Source: Dehalococcoidia bacterium
GTDB taxonomy: Bacteria; Chloroflexota; Dehalococcoidia; Bin125
Direction of reading: 5' to 3'
Length of the DNA: 64,000 nucleotides
Assembly (NCBI GenBank): GCA_022826965.1
Contig: JAJDTU010000005.1
Location: 434,001-498,000, forward strand
Positions 62,620 through 64,000 of this stretch are shown piece by piece (the first letter of the stretch is position 1; the number at the start of each line of letters is the position of its first letter). Position numbers and translations under genes: made by a program. Below the pieces are notes generated by a model, which had not been told where the DNA came from, ran no database searches, and saw nothing but the letters and a program-made list of their open reading frames with translations.

Positions 62620-63683
62620 GCCGGAGCGCCCGGAGTCGGCTGGGTTGTCGCATCGCCGGGTTCGATGCGGTGTCCGGTCGCCTTGAAGAAGACATCGTCG
62701 AGGGTGGCTCGGGCCAGCCGCAGGTTGCTGAAGGGGAGGTTCTCGTCGTCAAGAGTGCGGACGACACGGGGCAGGGTGTCGTGGCCGCTCTTGCTGTAGA
62801 CGGCGATGCCCTCGTTGAAGTCCCACTGCGCGTCCTCGACGTTGGGCAGGAGCAAGAGCGCGCCGACGGCACGCTGCTGGGCCTGCTCGTCGCCCTCGAC
62901 CTGTACGTAGATCACGTCGGCGGAAACGGTCGCCTTGAGTCCGTCGGGGGTGCCTTGCTGGACGATTTCGCCGGCGTCGAGGATGGCGATTTCGTCGCAG
63001 AGCTGGTCGGCCTCTTCGAGGTACTGAGTGGTGAGGAAGAAGGTAACGCCGTCCTCGCGGTTGAGTCGCTGGATGTACTCCCACAGGTTTTGCCGCGAGA
63101 CGGGATCGAGGCCGGTGGTCGGCTCGTCGAGGAAGATGATCGAAGGTGAATGGACGAGGGCGGAGGCGAGGTCGAGACGTCGTTGCATGCCGCCGGAATA
63201 TCCACCGATGCGGCGGTCAGCGTCCTCGGTCAGGTCTACGACGTCGAGCAAGTGGGCGATTCGGTCTTCGATCTCGCCGCGGGGCACGTTGTAGAGGCGC
63301 GACTGGAGGCGCAGGAGTTCGCGGCCAGTCTGAAGAATATCAAGACCGGCTTCCTGCAGGGCGACGCCGATGGCTCGGCGGACCTGTCGATCCTGCGCGA
63401 GGACATCGAATCCGGCCACGCGGGCGTGGCCGGCGGTGGGGCGGAGCAGCGTCGTGAGCATGCGGACCGTGGTTGTCTTGCCGCTGCCGTTTTCGCCGAG
63501 GAAGCCGAAGATGTGACCCGGCGGCACCGCCAGATCGATGCCGTTGACGGCATGGATCTCGCCGAAGTGCTTGACCAGGCCGTTGGCCTCGATCGCGAGG
63601 TCGGCATCGCGATCATGCTGCGGCGCCGGAGTGACGATCTGATCGATCAATCGCTCGGCGATGGTCGGGGGTCGGCTGGACAT
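62616..63683 (-). CDS. ABC transporter ATPase (DrrA family)
   Basis: 355 aa. Walker A GENGSGKTTTVRML, signature YSGGMQRRLDLASAL, Walker B IIFLDEPTTGLDP, Q-loop and H-loop (TTQYLEEADQLCD) are all intact. The C-terminal DUF4162-like tail (SADVIYVQVEGDE) is typical of daunorubicin-resistance-type ATPases. First gene of the pair; two palindromes lie just upstream of its start. Confidence 0.93.
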   Translation of the reverse strand: MSSRPPTIAERLIDQIVTPAPQHDRDADLAIEANGLVKHFGEIHAVNGIDLAVPPGHIFGFLGENGSGKTTTVRMLTTLLRPTAGHARVAGFDVLAQDRQVRRAIGVALQEAGLDILQTGRELLRLQSRLYNVPRGEIEDRIAHLLDVVDLTEDADRRIGGYSGGMQRRLDLASALVHSPSIIFLDEPTTGLDPVSRQNLWEYIQRLNREDGVTFFLTTQYLEEADQLCDEIAILDAGEIVQQGTPDGLKATVSADVIYVQVEGDEQAQQRAVGALLLLPNVEDAQWDFNEGIAVYSKSGHDTLPRVVRTLDDENLPFSNLRLARATLDDVFFKATGHRIEPGDATTQPTPGAPA

Positions 63684-63729
63684 GAACCAGAGCGTATCGG
63701 TTCAACGGGCTCGATCGGGCATTCCAGAC

Positions 63730-63763
63730 CGTTCTGTGATAAGAACGTGTGTCCTAGAACACA
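63730..63763 (-). promoter_or_regulatory. tandem palindromes upstream of the ABC ATPase gene
   Basis: CGTTCT-GTGATA-AGAACG (63730-63747) is a perfect 6-bp inverted repeat with 6-bp spacer; TGTGT-CCTAGA-ACACA (63748-63763) follows directly. They lie 47-80 nt before the ATPase start, a likely operator region for a TetR- or similar repressor whose gene is not seen. Confidence 0.4.
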
Positions 63764-63771
63764 TTCCCGTA

Positions 63772-64000
63772 TCAGACGGGGCGGAAGACGGGGATCGGGT
63801 ATGCGTCTTCGCCGGCCTGGTCTTCGAACTCGACTTTGACTCGCTGGCCGATGTGAATGTCTGTGGTCGGGTCGTCGACGCCGACGATGGTGCTCATCAT
63901 GCGGAAGCCCTCATCGAGGTCGACGTAGGCGACGGCATAGGCTCCGAGCTCCTGGAATCCGGGCATGCGGTTCTGGCGGACGACGGAGTAGGTGTAGACG
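63772..64000 (-). CDS. DUF35 / OB-fold acyl-CoA-associated protein (3' part)
   Basis: The frame continues to the window edge, giving at least 76 residues, ending at TGA 63772. The OB-fold pattern YTYSVV...GAYAVAYVDLDEGFRMMSTIVGVD and IGQRVKVEFED matches the C-terminal half of DUF35 proteins. These partner with thiolase-like or acyl-CoA enzymes; the N-terminal zinc ribbon would be beyond the window. Confidence 0.82.
   Translation of the reverse strand, partial: VYTYSVVRQNRMPGFQELGAYAVAYVDLDEGFRMMSTIVGVDDPTTDIHIGQRVKVEFEDQAGEDAYPIPVFRPV

Overview
This 64-kb window is GC-rich bacterial DNA with dense, tightly overlapping genes. It carries housekeeping genes (secDF-yajC, leuS, tyrS, lysS, ribF, scpA, priA, greA, coaD) alongside coenzyme-F420/FMN-type monooxygenase, family III CoA-transferase, cytochrome P450, nickel superoxide dismutase and DUF35 genes. 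Weak or absent Shine-Dalgarno sites occur before several genes. This mix suggests an environmental Chloroflexota lineage (SAR202/Dehalococcoidia-like); that placement is an inference from gene content, and a high-GC actinobacterium is the main alternative.

Layout. 1-5.7 kb (minus): protein export and RNA/protein maturation (secF, secD, yajC, CCA-adding enzyme, def, purE). 5.8-12.2 kb (plus): leuS, a DUF104/PIN toxin-antitoxin pair, scpA, ribF, tyrS. 12.2-15.5 kb (plus): a retropepsin-like protein that has lost its catalytic Asp, an orphan gene, a metallo-beta-lactamase-fold hydrolase, a luciferase-like oxidoreductase and a P450-type ferredoxin. 15.5-26.4 kb (minus): two giant paralogous secreted trypsin-like proteins and three tandem P450 genes. 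26.5-40.2 kb: alpha/beta hydrolase, AIM24-family protein, TauE/SafE exporter, priA, CoA-transferase, lysS-greA, an HtrA protease, a membrane-anchored GH18-like protein, rsmD, coaD and a coiled-coil protein that appears to start with ATC. 40.3-55.7 kb (minus): an aromatic amino-acid block in transcription order tyrA-aroA-gmk-trpE-(Nudix/CMD)-(CMD)-trpG-trpD-trpC-trpF-trpB-CPBP-CPBP-trpA-aroH-aroF, mostly with 1-20 nt overlaps, so probably translationally coupled. 55.8-64 kb: a lytic transglycosylase, tRNA-Arg(TCT), a 951-bp islet bounded by a duplicated 3' part of that tRNA and holding a HigB/HigA pair, an HTH/SEC-C protein, a second HigB/HigA-type pair, Ni-SOD and Cu/Zn-SOD, a DrrAB-type ABC exporter and the end of a DUF35 protein.

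How the parts work together. The aro/trp block runs from DAHP synthesis through chorismate to tryptophan and the tyrosine branch. The ferredoxin, three P450s, alpha/beta hydrolase, LLM oxidoreductase and CoA-transferase form a catabolic or modifying toolkit. The window also has a family of double-hairpin repeats (52.7, 58.4, 61.6 kb), two of them inside reading frames.

The least explained signals are non-coding arrays of short motifs with a strict 10-bp period (about 19.1 kb and 27.6-27.8 kb), plus shorter perfect decamer tandems at 55.8 and 58.7 kb. The paired giant proteins, each with one intact and one degenerate trypsin domain, are also unusual.
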